Shown here piece after piece: positions 11,052 through 25,300 of a stretch of 64,000 bases of DNA. The notes beneath the pieces are model-generated. The model saw only the letters and a program-made list of their open reading frames with translations. It made no database searches and had not been told where the DNA came from. The position numbers and the translations under genes were made by a program. Source of the stretch: Stictocephala bisonia (Eukaryota; Arthropoda; Insecta; Hemiptera; Membracidae). The stretch covers positions 464,001 to 528,000 of the forward strand of contig JAQJVL010000048.1 of the NCBI GenBank assembly GCA_035578905.1. The letters run 5' to 3'. Every line of letters starts with the position of its first letter. Within the stretch, counting starts at the first letter, position 1.

Positions 11052-14000
11052 CTAGAAAAAAATAAAATTAAATTTAGTTTTGGAAATTTTATTCATTTAT
11101 TAAATCTATAGAAATTTGATGAATTGTAACTATACATTTATAAAACTTTATTTTCAAACCTTCATCTAAAATTTATTTGACAAGTAGTGGTGACTTGTAG
11201 AACATTACATATTGAGGCCCAATTTAATTATAAAAAGTTTGAAATGATTTATAAAATAGCTTGATACTTTAATAAAATGTTAAGTACGAATTTTCATTCA
11301 GTCATAATATTAAACAACATAAATTTGAAGCTGTGTGTAGTTTTACATAAAGAAAAATTATTAGCTTCCACTCAAATTCTGATCTGATCAAGAGACGTGA
11401 TAGAGTCTCGCGCCAAGTAGATAAAAAAATTAGGCACAAAAATAATCAAAAACAGCTGTTCATTTAAGTACATTAAAAAGGCAATGCCATGTATCATTTA
11501 CAGGAAAACCAGCGATTATGACGTCATCCAAACCTTATTTCTTTATAATCTTGAAATGTATAAAATATTTTGATAATTCAAGATCATTTTCATTCCTCAA
11601 TAAGCTTATAAGGAATCGAATGACAGGTCGATGAACTAAATCGGTTCATTTGTTAATGAGATATCATGATCTATTATTTCACAATATGAGGTTTTATTTC
11701 ACTAGTCTCCGTTTTCTCCACTGGATTCTTCTACTTCAGTTTTTGTTCAACATTCAGGTGAGATCGGCTTGTCGGAAATCGCAGCCATAATTATATAGCT
11801 GGCAAACGTTTAATAATAACAACAACAACAAGTTCTATGCACCAACATAACCCACTATGATCACATTGGTAAGTATTTTCCATTAATATAATTTTTTTCT
11901 CAAAACTAGATAGTTTTGTGTTTTTCATTTGTTACTGGTATTGTTGATCCATGGATATGTTCCAACGGCATAACCTAAGAAATTGTATGTGAATTTTTTG
12001 TACAGTAAATTGAAATCTAAATCTACGGAAATTAGATTTCATTAGAACACTCGTGCGAAACTGTGAAAGACGCCACTGTTTACGTTTGACAGTTTTAGAT
12101 CCACTATTCTGCAGTGTGGTGAGAATAAAAAGAAACCAGTATATGCATGACAATCCCCATAAGTGAATGAGCTTCAAGATTGCATCCAGTTGAAACCTCG
12201 GAACAAAATATTCCACCTGGAATTTGGATCAAGTGGAAAGTGTAAGCAGTTCCACACGTCTGGAACTCATAATCCAAATCAATCAGTATTTCCCTGGTGA
12301 AGATACAAAGTAAAAAACAGTGGTCATACAACATGCCAACAGCCTCATGTACTTAGACAGTGTGCTTGCATGTTTTTCATTTCATTGTTTATATGCACAC
12401 CTTTTCCCATGTGCAAAAGCCGATCTCATCACGGTGTTCATTCCTGAGCCTACATAGTATTGCGTGCATCTTCTTTGACGTAGCTTTTGTTGTGAACGGA
12501 AAAACTTAATCGAGGTATTAATATGACCGAATAAATATTAATATTTCAGCTACTTTGGTGTTAAGAGTCCTTAAAGATAACATTTGATCGATTTTAGTAA
12601 ATTAATAATAACTGAATTGTAAATAAATAAACATGTTTAATTTGTATGTTTGATATTTTATCCTATTGATGCAATAATTATCAGATTACAATTAATCATA
12701 CTTTTTCTATATATTTGTTCTTTATACAATTACGTGTAAAATCTATGAGAAATTTACAATATTGAGATAACCGTGTTTAAATTCTCCTAAAGCAGACTTA
12801 TAGGGTTTTCTAGACCATACAACTTTGATGTTTAGAAGAATTGAAGCAGGTTGAGCTTTTATATTGACGTAATGGTTTAAAGGGAACCACGGGCGAAGGG
12901 TAAGAAGTGCAGAGAATAACCCCGTAGCGAAGCAAGGACTGTCGGCTAGTTGTACATAAAGACATCAAGCGCATAGGGAAATAACATCCGGAGGGGAATA
13001 AAAGGCAATATATGGTAGTGTCTGAAGGGACAAAAATATTTTTCTCTTGAGAGCAACAAAAGAGCAAAATTATTCAACTCTTTTGCATTCCAAGTGACAA
13101 AAATGCAAAGGTGATTGTATTAAAAAGAAATTGAAGGAAAAAGGTAATTGTATACACGTACAACAAGAAGTTGAGGAAATAGCATTTAAAGTCAAACGGC
13201 AGTAAAAATTATTGTAGTTCAAGCACAAAATATGCTAGGATGATATTTTATTCGAAATAATTGAAGAAAAAAGGTAATCATATTGGAGGTGGAGTGTACC
13301 CGGGTCTTTTGACCGGTACATTTTGTTTCTCTACGCTTTCGTTTGCGAGGCTGCCTGATATTCGTACTTGCGCTCTCTGCTTTTACTTTAGTGGCTGTTG
13401 GCTCGAACTCTGGTTTGTCCGTGATTTCAGCTCTCTGTTCCATGGTTCCGTGATTTCAGCTGGTTGGCCTGCTCTTTGTCGTCTTCTTGACTTAACTTTC
13501 CAGCACCTTCTTATGTTAGACCACGCTCAGCTAAGATTTAACTTAACATAAGCTGTTTTAATTTCAAACACCTAATCACCCTTTTGGTGAAAAGCTTTTT
13601 GTTTGGTAATAATATTTTATTTTGCAATATTTAGTTTTTGTTCTGTGTTGTTCACAGTGATTCTTGTGTTCTTTTATATAGGTTTGAATTACATTTTCTA
13701 GGTTTGTTCGTAAATCAATTGCAAGACCATGTGCTCATTTTGTATTTTGTCATTCATTTCATTAATTAAATCTAGTATTACAGTAGAGTCTCGATTATCC
13801 GCCATAAACGGGCCGGCGGAAGGGCGGATAAGCGTAAATTGCGGATAACGGGGAACGTTGAATAAAACCTAAATTACGTACACAGTAAACAGTTTACAGT
13901 ATATTTGAATAAATGAATAAATGAATGAATGAATAAATGAATTTATTTCCAACTAATAATGACAATTATCTATTTACATAGTACTTATTTGGAAATTAAC

Positions 14001-17000
14001 TGGCCACTATATCGAGTTATGTGACCAGTTTGATTAAAGAAAAAAATATATATTTAAAAAACATTTAAACATATGAGTTTAGCAATGCATATAATTGCAT
14101 AATAGAAGACACACAATCGCCACCTGCAGTGTTTACATTCCTGAAAATATAATTCAATTAAAGTATAAAAGTAATCTAAAATTATTGACACAAATAATTC
14201 AAAAACGTGAACAAGAGAGTTGTACATGTGTTTCATGACAATGGCTTCTAGTCAAGAACAACAAAAAAATCATTTTATGTTATATCAATATTAAATAAAA
14301 TCACTGAAAATATAATTCAATTAAAGTATAAATATAATCTAAAACTATAGTCACAGACAATTAAAAAACGTGAACAAGAGAGTTGTACTGTTTTTCATGA
14401 CAATGGCTTCCAGTCAAGAACAAAACAAACCATTTTATATTATTGTATATCAATATTAAAATTCCTGAAAATATAATTCAATTAAAGTATAAAAGTAATC
14501 TAAAACTATTGAACAAATAATTCAAAAACGTGAACAAGAGAGTTGTACATGTGTTTCATGACAATGGCTTCTAGTCAAGAACAACAAAAAAAATCATTTT
14601 ATGTTATATCAATATTAAATAAAATCACTGAAAATATAATTCAATTAAAGTATAAATATAATCTAAAACTATAGTCACAGACAATTTAAAAACGTGAACA
14701 AGAGAGTTGTACTGTGTTTCATGACAATGGCTTCCAGTCAAGAACAAAACAAACAAATCATTATATGTTATATCAATATTGAAATAGCTTACGTCTTGTT
14801 GCAGTGAAAGCCAAGTAGTTGATTTTTTACAAAAAGTTTTCAAATTAACTGCATTTTTAATATCAAGTGGAAGAAAATTAAAAAATTTTGGACCTAAGTA
14901 GGCAAGAGAACGTTTAAAAATTGCTTTGTTTACTTTTGGCAGTCTGTAATTTTTGTTCTGTATCAATCTTGTTGTGTAGTATAAATTAGTGTTCCTTATG
15001 TTTCCACTTCTAATAAAAAACAATCTTAATTTTTATTTACTTACATGATTAAATGTAATACATAATTCATTACTCACTTTAAAACGGAAAAAATTATTTT
15101 AAACGCATAAATTGAAACTGGTTGAGTTTATGGTGAGTGGAAAAAGCTGGTGATTTTGGTCTGCCTTCCTGAGGTTTCCCGCTTTTTCGCCGCTAAGTCT
15201 CGCCATCTCTGGAGCATCATAATGTCAACAGCCCTGGCTTCTTCTTGCTGCTCGACGTATTTAATGGCCGCTTCAAAGATTTTCACCCCTTCTTTATGTG
15301 CAATTTTTTGGGGCTCAACAGTCTCTGGTTCTTCGACATCTTGATCGTCACCGCTATTGACAAGGGTGACGATTTCTGCATCAGTTATTTCGTAACCTTC
15401 ATCTGCTGTAAGCCACTCTCCTACTTCAACCGAAGTTGCGTCTTCACACCCAGGAATTCGTTGCAATGTGGGTAAAATATCTTCATGAATTTCATCATGC
15501 ATGGTTCCGGCAACTTCATCCTCGCCCAACAGCTTTTTCCATGATCTGGCAATAGTATCTGCTCCGACATTGTCCCAGGCACTTGCAATCCAATAAGCCA
15601 CATCTTTTAGATTTATACGTTTCAGCTTTGGAATCATGTCCTGGCCATCTTCTATTTCTTGTATCAGGGTGGAGAGAAGCCGTTTTCTATAGTTCCTCTT
15701 CAGTGTTTCCAAAACACCTTGATCCATAGATTGGCAAATTGCAGTTACGTTGGGGGGTAGGAACATGGCCTTTATATCCTGGTCTTTTAGATCATCTACA
15801 TCGGGATGACTTGGTGCATTATCTATAAGTAGAACTGCTTTTCTGGGTAGGTTATTCTCTTTCAAAAACTTTTCTGTAGATGGTACAAACTCTTTTAAAA
15901 ACCATTCTTTAAAAATATCCCCACTCATCCAAGCACTTTTTTGGTTAAAATATTTTACTGGCAGTGCGTGTTTCGCGATTCCCTTGAAAGCCCTTGGATT
16001 TTTCGCCTTTCCAATCATTGTCAATTCCATTTTATGGTTTGCTGTAGCATTACTACAGGCCAAAATTGTTACTCTCTCTTTGCTGCGTTTGTAACCCGGA
16101 GCTGCTGCTTCGGTCCGAGCACATTTTATAATTAAGGCCCGTTTCGTCACAGTTAAATATTTGGTCTCCTGTTAACTGCTCAGCTTCAATAAGTGTTTGA
16201 AATTCTTTCTTGAACCTTTCCATTTCTTCAAAGTTGGATGACAATTTTTCACCACAAATATTTAACTGCCGGATTCCATATCGTTTTTTCCAGCGGTCTA
16301 ACCAACCAATGCTTGCTGTGAATTCTGTCGCCTTCATTAAATTCCTTTTGGAAATGCAACGCCTTTTCTTTTAATATAGGTCCTGAAATAGGCACTCCTT
16401 TGTCCCTAAATTGGGTAAACCAAATGAATAAGGCCTCACTAGTTTTTTCATAGTCACTTTTCTTCATCGTTTTTCTGTCTTTTAAGTCAATTTCAGTCAC
16501 TCGTGAGGCACACCATTGTTCTAATTCTGATCTCTTTTTTTTCCAATCCCCAACAGTGCGACGACCAACGCCATAGTCATCGGCTACCTTCTGCAACGTC
16601 TCTCCTTTGTCCAGCCTTTTTAAAGCGTTGAGCTTGTCTTGCATTGATAACACAATCTTTTTTCTTTTGTTCCTCTCCATAATCCACTTCACCAAACAGC
16701 ACTACAAACACTTATCACAAAAAATAACTTTAAATATATAAATAACTTTACTGAACACACGAGTAGCGGTACCTTTCAACGCGGGAGCGATCTAGCAACT
16801 GACAAAAATATGTAGAGAGATATACGGTCACGGCGCGGGAAGTGGTAAGTGAGGGCGGGGAAGGCGTCTAATCGGTTTGGGCGGAGCGGTACAGTCGGTG
16901 ACATATCAGTAATAAAGCACGTACACTCGCTGATGACCACAAAATGTCCTCTGACTATTTTTGTTAAATTATATTAATTAAATAAAATGCCAAAGGTGCG

Positions 17001-19289
17001 GTGGATAACACGGAATGGCGGATAACCAAGTGACGAATAATCGAGACTCTACTGTATGTTCTATTAAAGCTTTAAATGGTTTTTCTAAGTCTGTCAACTG
17101 CCTACACCATGTTTTATTGACTATTTTTTTCAGCCAATGTATAATCAGTGCCAATAGCCTAGATACCTTCTCAGTCTTTGTCATTTTCGATACACGTAAT
17201 TCTGTTAAATAATTTGTTAAATACTTATTTTGTTTAAACCTGATTTTATTGTTAGAACATCTTGCAGCCTAAAGTTGATTAAAAAAAATATATTCTGTAT
17301 GCTTTACTCATTGTCTGAATCACTGTTGGTTCTTGTCTACTTTTGTCTATTCCTGAATTGTTTGGCAGATACATGCTCTATTCTGGGCCTATAGAAATTT
17401 AATAAGCAAACTTGCTTAGTTCATTTCCATATCTGTTTTTATGTTGTAATTTTATGTTGTTCTTTTATTATTTTTTTGTGGCTGTGCTTACTAATGTGCT
17501 GTGTTTGGTTTGACAGTTCGGGGTGCTTGTGTCGGACGTTGCTACCGGCCTACCATCTGCCACTTGGACTGTGCTGGGCTGGCCTTGGGACCATGTAATA
17601 AGAGTCATGTTTGCTTCTCAGAGGCCCACCTTACAACTTTTGGGAGCCTTCCTTCTGTCCTCAGGTCAGTCCATTCTTGTTGTCCCCGGCGGCTGAGCTG
17701 GGGGATGAAAATTTTTTCTACTTGATAAAAAAAAAAAAAAAAAAAAAAAACTTATTAGGCCAAGGGCAATAGACTCTTACTTTGCAAAAGAACACAGCTC
17801 AAATTAAAAAAAAAAACTTGTTGCTACATTTATTTTAGACCATATTTACTTTTGAACATGTTATTTTTGAATTTTATTTTTGTTAATTATTAATTAGTTT
17901 ATTTTATTGTTATTTCTTAAAATTTGTTATTATCTGTTATTTATAAATATTTATTTATTGTTAAGCTCAGTTGTTTGTGAATTATCTATTTAGGCCTAGC
18001 TGTTAAGTTTAGTTTATCTATTTTTGTTATTTGTATTATTTTGTGAATTTCTGATAAACCCGTGTCATCCTATATTCTATTTTTATTCCTTAATTTGAAT
18101 TTCACCAAAAGGGGATTACTTTAACATTTTAAAATGTTTCCAATTTGGAACTGTCTAGGAACACAGGCCTACTTCCTAGCCTCGGTGGAATCATGGGATG
18201 TAGGATACATTGTCGAATGATTTGTTCAGTTCAACCTTCTAAATTATAAAGTAAATTCTTTCATATTGTTGTATTTTAATTGTTTTATTTACTGTTAATA
18301 GAAATTACTTTTTTTTCAATTCTTTGGCTTTTCTGCAGATAGGCACTGTTCTTGTTTATGTTATTTGTTGTCTTTGGCATTTCTGTGTATAATATGTTTA
18401 TTATTGCATTTTTACTGTAATTTTGCTATTGTGGCCTTCTGCCTGGTTTTTTTTTTTACTTTTTGCAATAAATCGTTCTTTTCTGTCCAGCTGTCGAGTT
18501 GTGTTTTAACCCTCCTCGTGCCGCCTGTGACCCTATTGCTTTCTGGACTTGAGCCATCCACCATTACAGCTCGATCTCCTATATTTGGTGGGGGATGGGT
18601 CTCAGGAGGAGGCAGAAAAGAATTAAAAATCAACTCAGTTTGTCCTGGATTGTGACACACAAAACTTTGAACAAGTAATACAAGGACGCAGAACACATTA
18701 AAAGTTATATATAAATAAACCAAAAAAGATGTGAAATCAAACAACAAAATACTTAAAAAAAGTAAAAAAAGGACGCCAAGCACATTAAAAAAGTTTTTGT
18801 TAAATGAACCAAAAAAGATGTTAAATCAAAATGGGACGGCCAAAGTACCTTCGGTACTCCAATGAAACAAATAAACCACACAATTTTTACTTTTTCGATA
18901 TAATTTACACAGTAAGAATAACCAAGCAACTTCCAGTCAGCAAACATATAATTTATAAGATCTTTCTCTCAATAAGAAAGTACCAGTGGCACAGAACATT
19001 TGATTCTATTGTATTTTTACAACTACTGTGGTGGAACTCTTCTAAGGTTAGTTTGCTGATGTCCTGTCTTTACTAATACGGTAATTAATGAAATACTGTG
19101 AATAATCTGCCACAACTAAAATACACCTTCTACTGAAAAAATTAAATGAAAATATTCTAGCAACCAAGTATGATTTTAACATGTTGATGAAGTGCTTTTC
19201 TAAGAAAACACACTTTCTTTTTAAAGTTATAATTTATTTGACCTTTATAATTAGCATGTTTCATTTTATTGGCATTGTTGTAGGTGATG

Positions 19290-19358
<69 letters not shown>

Positions 19359-22300
19359 TTGGTTTGGTGATGACACCAACATAGTTGATAGACAAATAAA
19401 ATAAAACGTATTGTTTGTATCACTTTTTATGACTGTGAATGTTGATTAAAAAAACACTTAAACAGTTTACATTATTTACAGCTTTCATGATTTTTATTTT
19501 AAAATTCACTAAATAATCAAGGTAAAGTGGGAACTAACACTTTTCACCCATCCATCTGGTTTCAGACCTCTTTTTATTTGATGCATATATTTTGGATACA
19601 AAAATTTTTAGGCTCCATTTATAAAAATAAATGTACTGGAATAATATACTAATTCCTATACATCAAGACACACAGAACTTTGAAATGATACATTGCAAGC
19701 ACAAAGCAGATAATGTAAACAAACAACATAACATACAAAACTGTTCTAATAAATTCGTTATTGATCGTATTTACAGTCTGCCAACATAAAAGAAATCACA
19801 ACTATTTCTGAATATGACAAACAAGGATGTACGCCTGCGATCTAGTGGATAAACTAAAATCTAACAGAGCAGCAACGACTAGAAAGAGTATCACGAGCCC
19901 CACTCATCAGTCTCACAAACTGTCCACAAGTAACGCTCATAATATACCGCAATGATTAGAAATATGTTCAATCATTTCAGAATGAAAACCACATTAGCCA
20001 AGCTTTTGTGTCATATTTGTTTGTTTTTTTCAGCTGTTTGAAATTAATCAATGCTAACGTTACTCTAATAGAATAGAGAAAATGTCAACAGGCAGTCTCT
20101 ACCCCTTGTGAGTGGATTTTAAGAAATGTTTTCTTAGGGGTCTCCATGGTACATAATCTAACTTTTCTCTAAATTTCATCAATATCAGTTCGGTGATTCT
20201 CGAGATTTCGTTACTTATTAGATAGATCAGAAACTTCTCTAGGTTTTAGTACTTCTTGCATTGTTATAATACAGTATGTATAATATTTTTAGTGACTTTA
20301 AAAACAATGGTTACTGCCGAGATCAAAATCTGCTATTTGCACTATGAGTATTTTATGTTGTATAACTATTTTGTTGTATATTTCTTATAACTCATTATTA
20401 TGTAACATTATCCAAAACTAGAATAAATGTATAGTATTGTGGCTGTCTTGGAATTTGTTAATATATTTTTTTAATTTATATTTTTTTTAATTTATAAGGA
20501 GAGGACGATCTCCTCCTTAACCTTACTGTGCCCATTCCTCATAGACTATTGATAGGTGCGAGTAACTTATTCATATAGAGTAAGGGGGCGAACCAGTACA
20601 GTAGAAGGTGAATATTACTGATAAATCTTTCAGTCTACGCCGGATTCGAACCAGCGCTATCTCTAACCCATGCTCAAAGTTCTGACGCCTTAGACTACTC
20701 AGCCACCGGCTCGCCCTTTATTTCTTAGGCATAGTCCCACCCCCTTTTCATATTTATAGATCAAAATAAAAATTAATTAAAACATTTAATAACAAGATTT
20801 AAAACTTTCTCTTTATAGGGTACCTTGATTTATTATGAAAATAATGATACCTTACATGACTAGGTTTAGAATAGTTTATAATTTTTAAAGTTTTTTATAG
20901 CAAACATATACAAATTGACCATACAGAGCCTGGCATTTTAGAAAAATAAAGTAGGTCGTTTGAGGATTATTTTTGCAAGGCAACGCTCTGAAGTCACCTA
21001 TTTTTCATTATGATGAAAATACAGATATTTAAGTATTATTTCAAACCTGTCTTGTTTCATTTGATTATATAATTTTTTAATATCTCATTATTTGACCGGT
21101 ACAAACGTATTCTTGATACTTAACACATGCTCATTACATTAACTTTAACACACCCCACAAAATTCTTATTTAATATCTAACACAAACTAGCTATTTTGCG
21201 ATCATTGGTTGTCTTATGATGTTGTCAAACTGATTGGAAAAAAGGTTTGTCTCTGTTACAATGAGATCTAATAATTTGTCATTTAAAAACTGTTCATAAA
21301 GCTTCACTAAGTTTCTACAGTCAAAATCAAATAGCAAACTAGATAGATAGGCCAGAAAATGGAAACTTCTAATCTAATTAGTGAATTGCAGTTAGTGTTA
21401 ATAATTACAGTCTTTCTAAATTCTCAACACTGGAAGTTCATGTTGTAAACATTGTTGAGAAGGTGCAAAAACATGAGGCATGCCAAAGTTATCAGCAAAG
21501 TTGGTTTCCATTATTGCTATTTATATTAAAAAGAATATTGTTTACACTGGGAAGAATATTATTAGTACCATCATTATCAGGGCCTGGTATAATCTTCTTC
21601 AATCTCTGTCGAGGAAGTATAGTCACTGTCACTTAGTGGAAAAACAAACAACACAATTTATTAAATTTATAGGTTTGTAGCCTTATCATAACAACAAAAT
21701 TTGGCAATTTCTTGAAAATCATGAACAAGCTCAATAATAATAAACTAATATAACTGTGCTGATAGCTGCACAGTTCATTGACCATAATACCACCTGAACA
21801 GTTCACATACATTCTCCAGAGTGTAGCATTGCTGCAATTGGCTTTTATGATGGTGATTTATAAGATGTTTGCATAATGTGTAAAAATGTTATTCTATGTT
21901 TATTATGCACATATCTTGTAAGCTGTTGATGCGATTTGATTTATATTTGTAACAGGTTTAGAAATATTAACATATGATTATTTAGTATCTAAATTTCACG
22001 TTTTGAAAAAAACTGAAAATGGCTGATGAAAAAAGCTTAAAGCTAAATATAAAATTCTGTTCCATTTCATATCAAAATATAATGTTATGGAAACAAACTG
22101 GGAGGGATGTTTGAAATTAGAGCACCAGCAGGTTGATTCTGCCTTTTAAGCACATTCGAGTAATATAAATATAACATAATATAACAGCAATTCACCAAAT
22201 ATTCATCAATCAAAAGAATATCCAAAATAGATTTTTATGAAATTGATAATTAACATTCACCTCTTTTATCACATGTAATGCTTGATTATCTTCAACAGAG

Positions 22301-25300
22301 TAATATTCTGTCATTTCATCGACTAGATGATCAAGTTCTACAGCACGGGAACTATAAACCTGGAACAGTTTAATATTGAATAACTTACATTAGTAATACA
22401 TTTAATGGTTTGGTAGGGGAGGTATATAGTATGGATGTGTAGGGACAAGGCGTTGTAAGATCGTAAACATCTATAATTGAGACAAATTAATTAAAATAAT
22501 CACATATGTTGATAAATGTGTAAGACACCACTGTTGAGTGGTAGATGTTTTTGTTACTGTCCTTGGTTACTCTATGGCTTTGAATGAAATGGGGATTCAA
22601 GCCCTCTGCAAGAAAAGTGGAAAGATAGAGGAACCATCCGTAACTACTCCGCTGAAAGGAGGAAATGACATTGTCTTCAGGACCAGAGAATATATCTTTA
22701 CAAGAAACCTGGTACAGTATATTAGCACCTGTAAAATAATAAGTGGAGAGAGAACAATAATTAATATGTCCAAGTGAAAACATTTTGGTCAACTAACAAG
22801 AAGTTACTGAAAGAGAACTTCTACACTTTGAGATACACTAACCAGTATGTTGGCATAACAAAATGTAGAAGTTGTAATTACCTGCAAGCTGAACAGCAGC
22901 AGCATCAAGCAAAGCTGAAGTTGTAAATGGTTTGCAAATTGTAATAACTGGTATACAGTACAAGTAAACGTCACATAACACAAATTTATTACAATATAAG
23001 CACAAATATATTACAATACAAGTACAAAATGCACAAATATTATGGCATCATAATATTCGTGCATTTTGTACTTGTATTGTAATATATTTGTGCATTTTGT
23101 GCTTATATTGTGATAAATTTGTATTGTGTGACGTTTACTTGTACTTTATACGAACCAACACGTATTATGCTAGTTAAAAAACTATAACTTCTATATCAAG
23201 GAAAAATACAGGAAAAATAGTTTTTGTTTTATCCATAATCATGAAATTCTTTAGCATAAATTTTTGGATGGTAATTATATTTTCTAAGAAATTTATATAC
23301 TTAAGGATTGTTTTGGCTAGTGCCTAAATTATGTACTAAACAGCGTCCATAAGGACCATAAACTGTTGATCAACTTTGGGTATATGGTCATAAATGGCTA
23401 AATGAAATTATTGTAAACCACTTTCAGCATATGACCGGCTACACTAGCCTTTTGATCAAAGACCAAACACAGTAGCAGATGTAAAAATTGCAAGCCTACT
23501 GAGACTTGCTTGCATTAGTATAGCAATAGTATAGTTATTCAAAATGCACCTCCTATTACACTTGAATACTGATCTGACTACTGTATTACAGTCTTTACTA
23601 AGATGGATGCAGGAATAGTAGCTTACCGTGTGTACTACCAACAAATAGAGAGAAAGCCATTAAGATGCATTCTCACATCAGGAATTCAAGATTGCATGGG
23701 TTAGATGGCTATACGAAGGCTTATCTATAATACTAAAACATTTATGTCATTGTCTCTTTTAATTTAAGAGTTTTTTTTTTCAAAACCAATTTCTGCACAG
23801 TATTTTTGGGAGACATTTTTTGCATCCATACCTACATATTGGAATTGAGAAATGTCATCTTGGTGAGGATATCCTCATACTTTCAGCTAGCAAAGTAATC
23901 CTTAGATTTTATAACAGAGATACGATCTTCTTAGAATTGGTTTAAGACTTTATTCACTAGTATCTATTAAAAAAAATTGATCAAACCGAGTGTCATAAAA
24001 GAATCAAAGGAAATTAACAAATTCATTTACTGACCAATTATAGAACTCTTGTGACCTTTTAAGTCAAAACTGGTATAAGGAATATAGCTCCTCTCTGGTT
24101 AGACAAACAATCATTTAATCAATAAAATTAATGATAAAGATACACATATGGTAAATGTTTTTACACAGAAACAAGGATTAAACAGACCAAGCTATCACAT
24201 AAAAGTTTCAATTATTAAGAACTTAATTATTTATTACACCCTGAACTGATTAAAACATGGAGGTGTAGTGAAGGCTGTAATTTGCCCGAGTTCCTCTTGG
24301 CTTTCTATTGCCAGTAACCTGAGTTGTTGCCTCAAGTACTGAAATTTTTTTAACCATGTACTTATTTAAGCAGATCTTTCAGATTAAAAAAGTTAAAAAG
24401 ATTCTAGATTAGACATTATTTAAAGTACAAGAGTTGCGTTTACGGAAATAATACAAAGCCCGTAATCGTCAATTTTCTTCTGGGAGGAACAATAGGAGAA
24501 GCCCTTCATCTCTATTTATTTCACTTTCTGTATAGCAAATACCCTTTAATCCACATTTACAGGGAAGTAAGTGTTTTGTTACTTACTGTCCACTATGACA
24601 TATCAGGCCAGCAATATCTACCCTGTGTGGTTGGGCAAGCTCTCTACATATCTTTTCTGTAGTAAAAGTAATTATATAATTATAACTCTACAGATTTTTA
24701 ACAGATGTTTTCTATTACTAACTATATAAAAGAAAACAGGGATAGTTTCTGCTGTCTAAGCAATGTGAGCATGTTGCTCTTCACAAAAGCCCAGTGCCAA
24801 TTAAACTATTTAAGACTTTACCACCACCAACAGCTTTCAGGGAGTCCAACTTTAATAGAGTTCTTTGTGACATGATTTTGGTATATTCTTAACATTTAGA
24901 TGTTCCAGATATGTGTGAATGATAATCATTGTTTAGTTGGAGATTTAACCTACCTGTACCCAGAAACAAGCAGGTGATTCCACGGCGGAAACAAACACCT
25001 TGAGGATTCCATCACTCCCTGTAGCCATTAGGGTCTCTGATACTTCACTTTTATGTTCCTTCTCAGACTGAAAAAAATCAATTGATGATTGCTTGGTAAA
25101 TATAGGCTGAACTTGTATATGTAAATTCATTATTTATCTCAAAATTATTTTATTGCAACGGACAGTTATTACTAATTGTATTATAATCGTCAAATCAAAT
25201 CATCTTGGTTAAAACAAGCTCCATATGATACTAAAAACTAGTTTCTAACTGCTATTATCTATTACGCAACAGCAAATTATATTGCTACCATTAAAATTTA

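Larger units (their letters stand above)
13781..17054 (-). mobile_element. pogo/Tigger-like DNA transposon, complete ends
   Basis: The element is 3,274 bp and flanked by TA duplications (13779-13780 and 17055-17056). Both ends begin CAGTAGAGTCTCGATTAT, the Tigger-type terminus, with further subterminal GGTTATCCGCC/GCGGATAA motifs. It carries a Tc5/CENPB-type transposase on the minus strand (16695-15128) that is frameshifted, and its 3' third is occupied by a LINE tail with tandem repeats (14,131-15,030). Ends and target site are well preserved. Confidence 0.93.
11052..22260 (-). other. papi: papi intron 7 (11.2 kb)
   Basis: The intron carries the Tigger element, flanking T-rich sequence, a TA microsatellite and a SINE. 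In 11,060-13,200 and 19,400-20,490 I see no further gene. A possible Helitron 3' end lies at about 12,910-12,949 (a short GCGAAGC hairpin remnant and then CTAG/T). The minus-strand frames at 11,932-12,334 were not recognised. Confidence 0.75.

Noticed and set aside
11932..12334. Two overlapping minus-strand frames of 76-94 codons
   Set aside because: I considered a piggyBac-like transposase remnant because of a CGTA-type stretch, but no signature residues line up.
13219..13443. Basic minus-strand frame (NIRQPRKRKRRETKC)
   Set aside because: It overlaps a plus-strand frame in a GC-richer repeat-like block and has no known domain; compositional effect likely.
19157..19423. Open frames across the TA microsatellite
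   Set aside because: Low-complexity YIYI translation without any domain.
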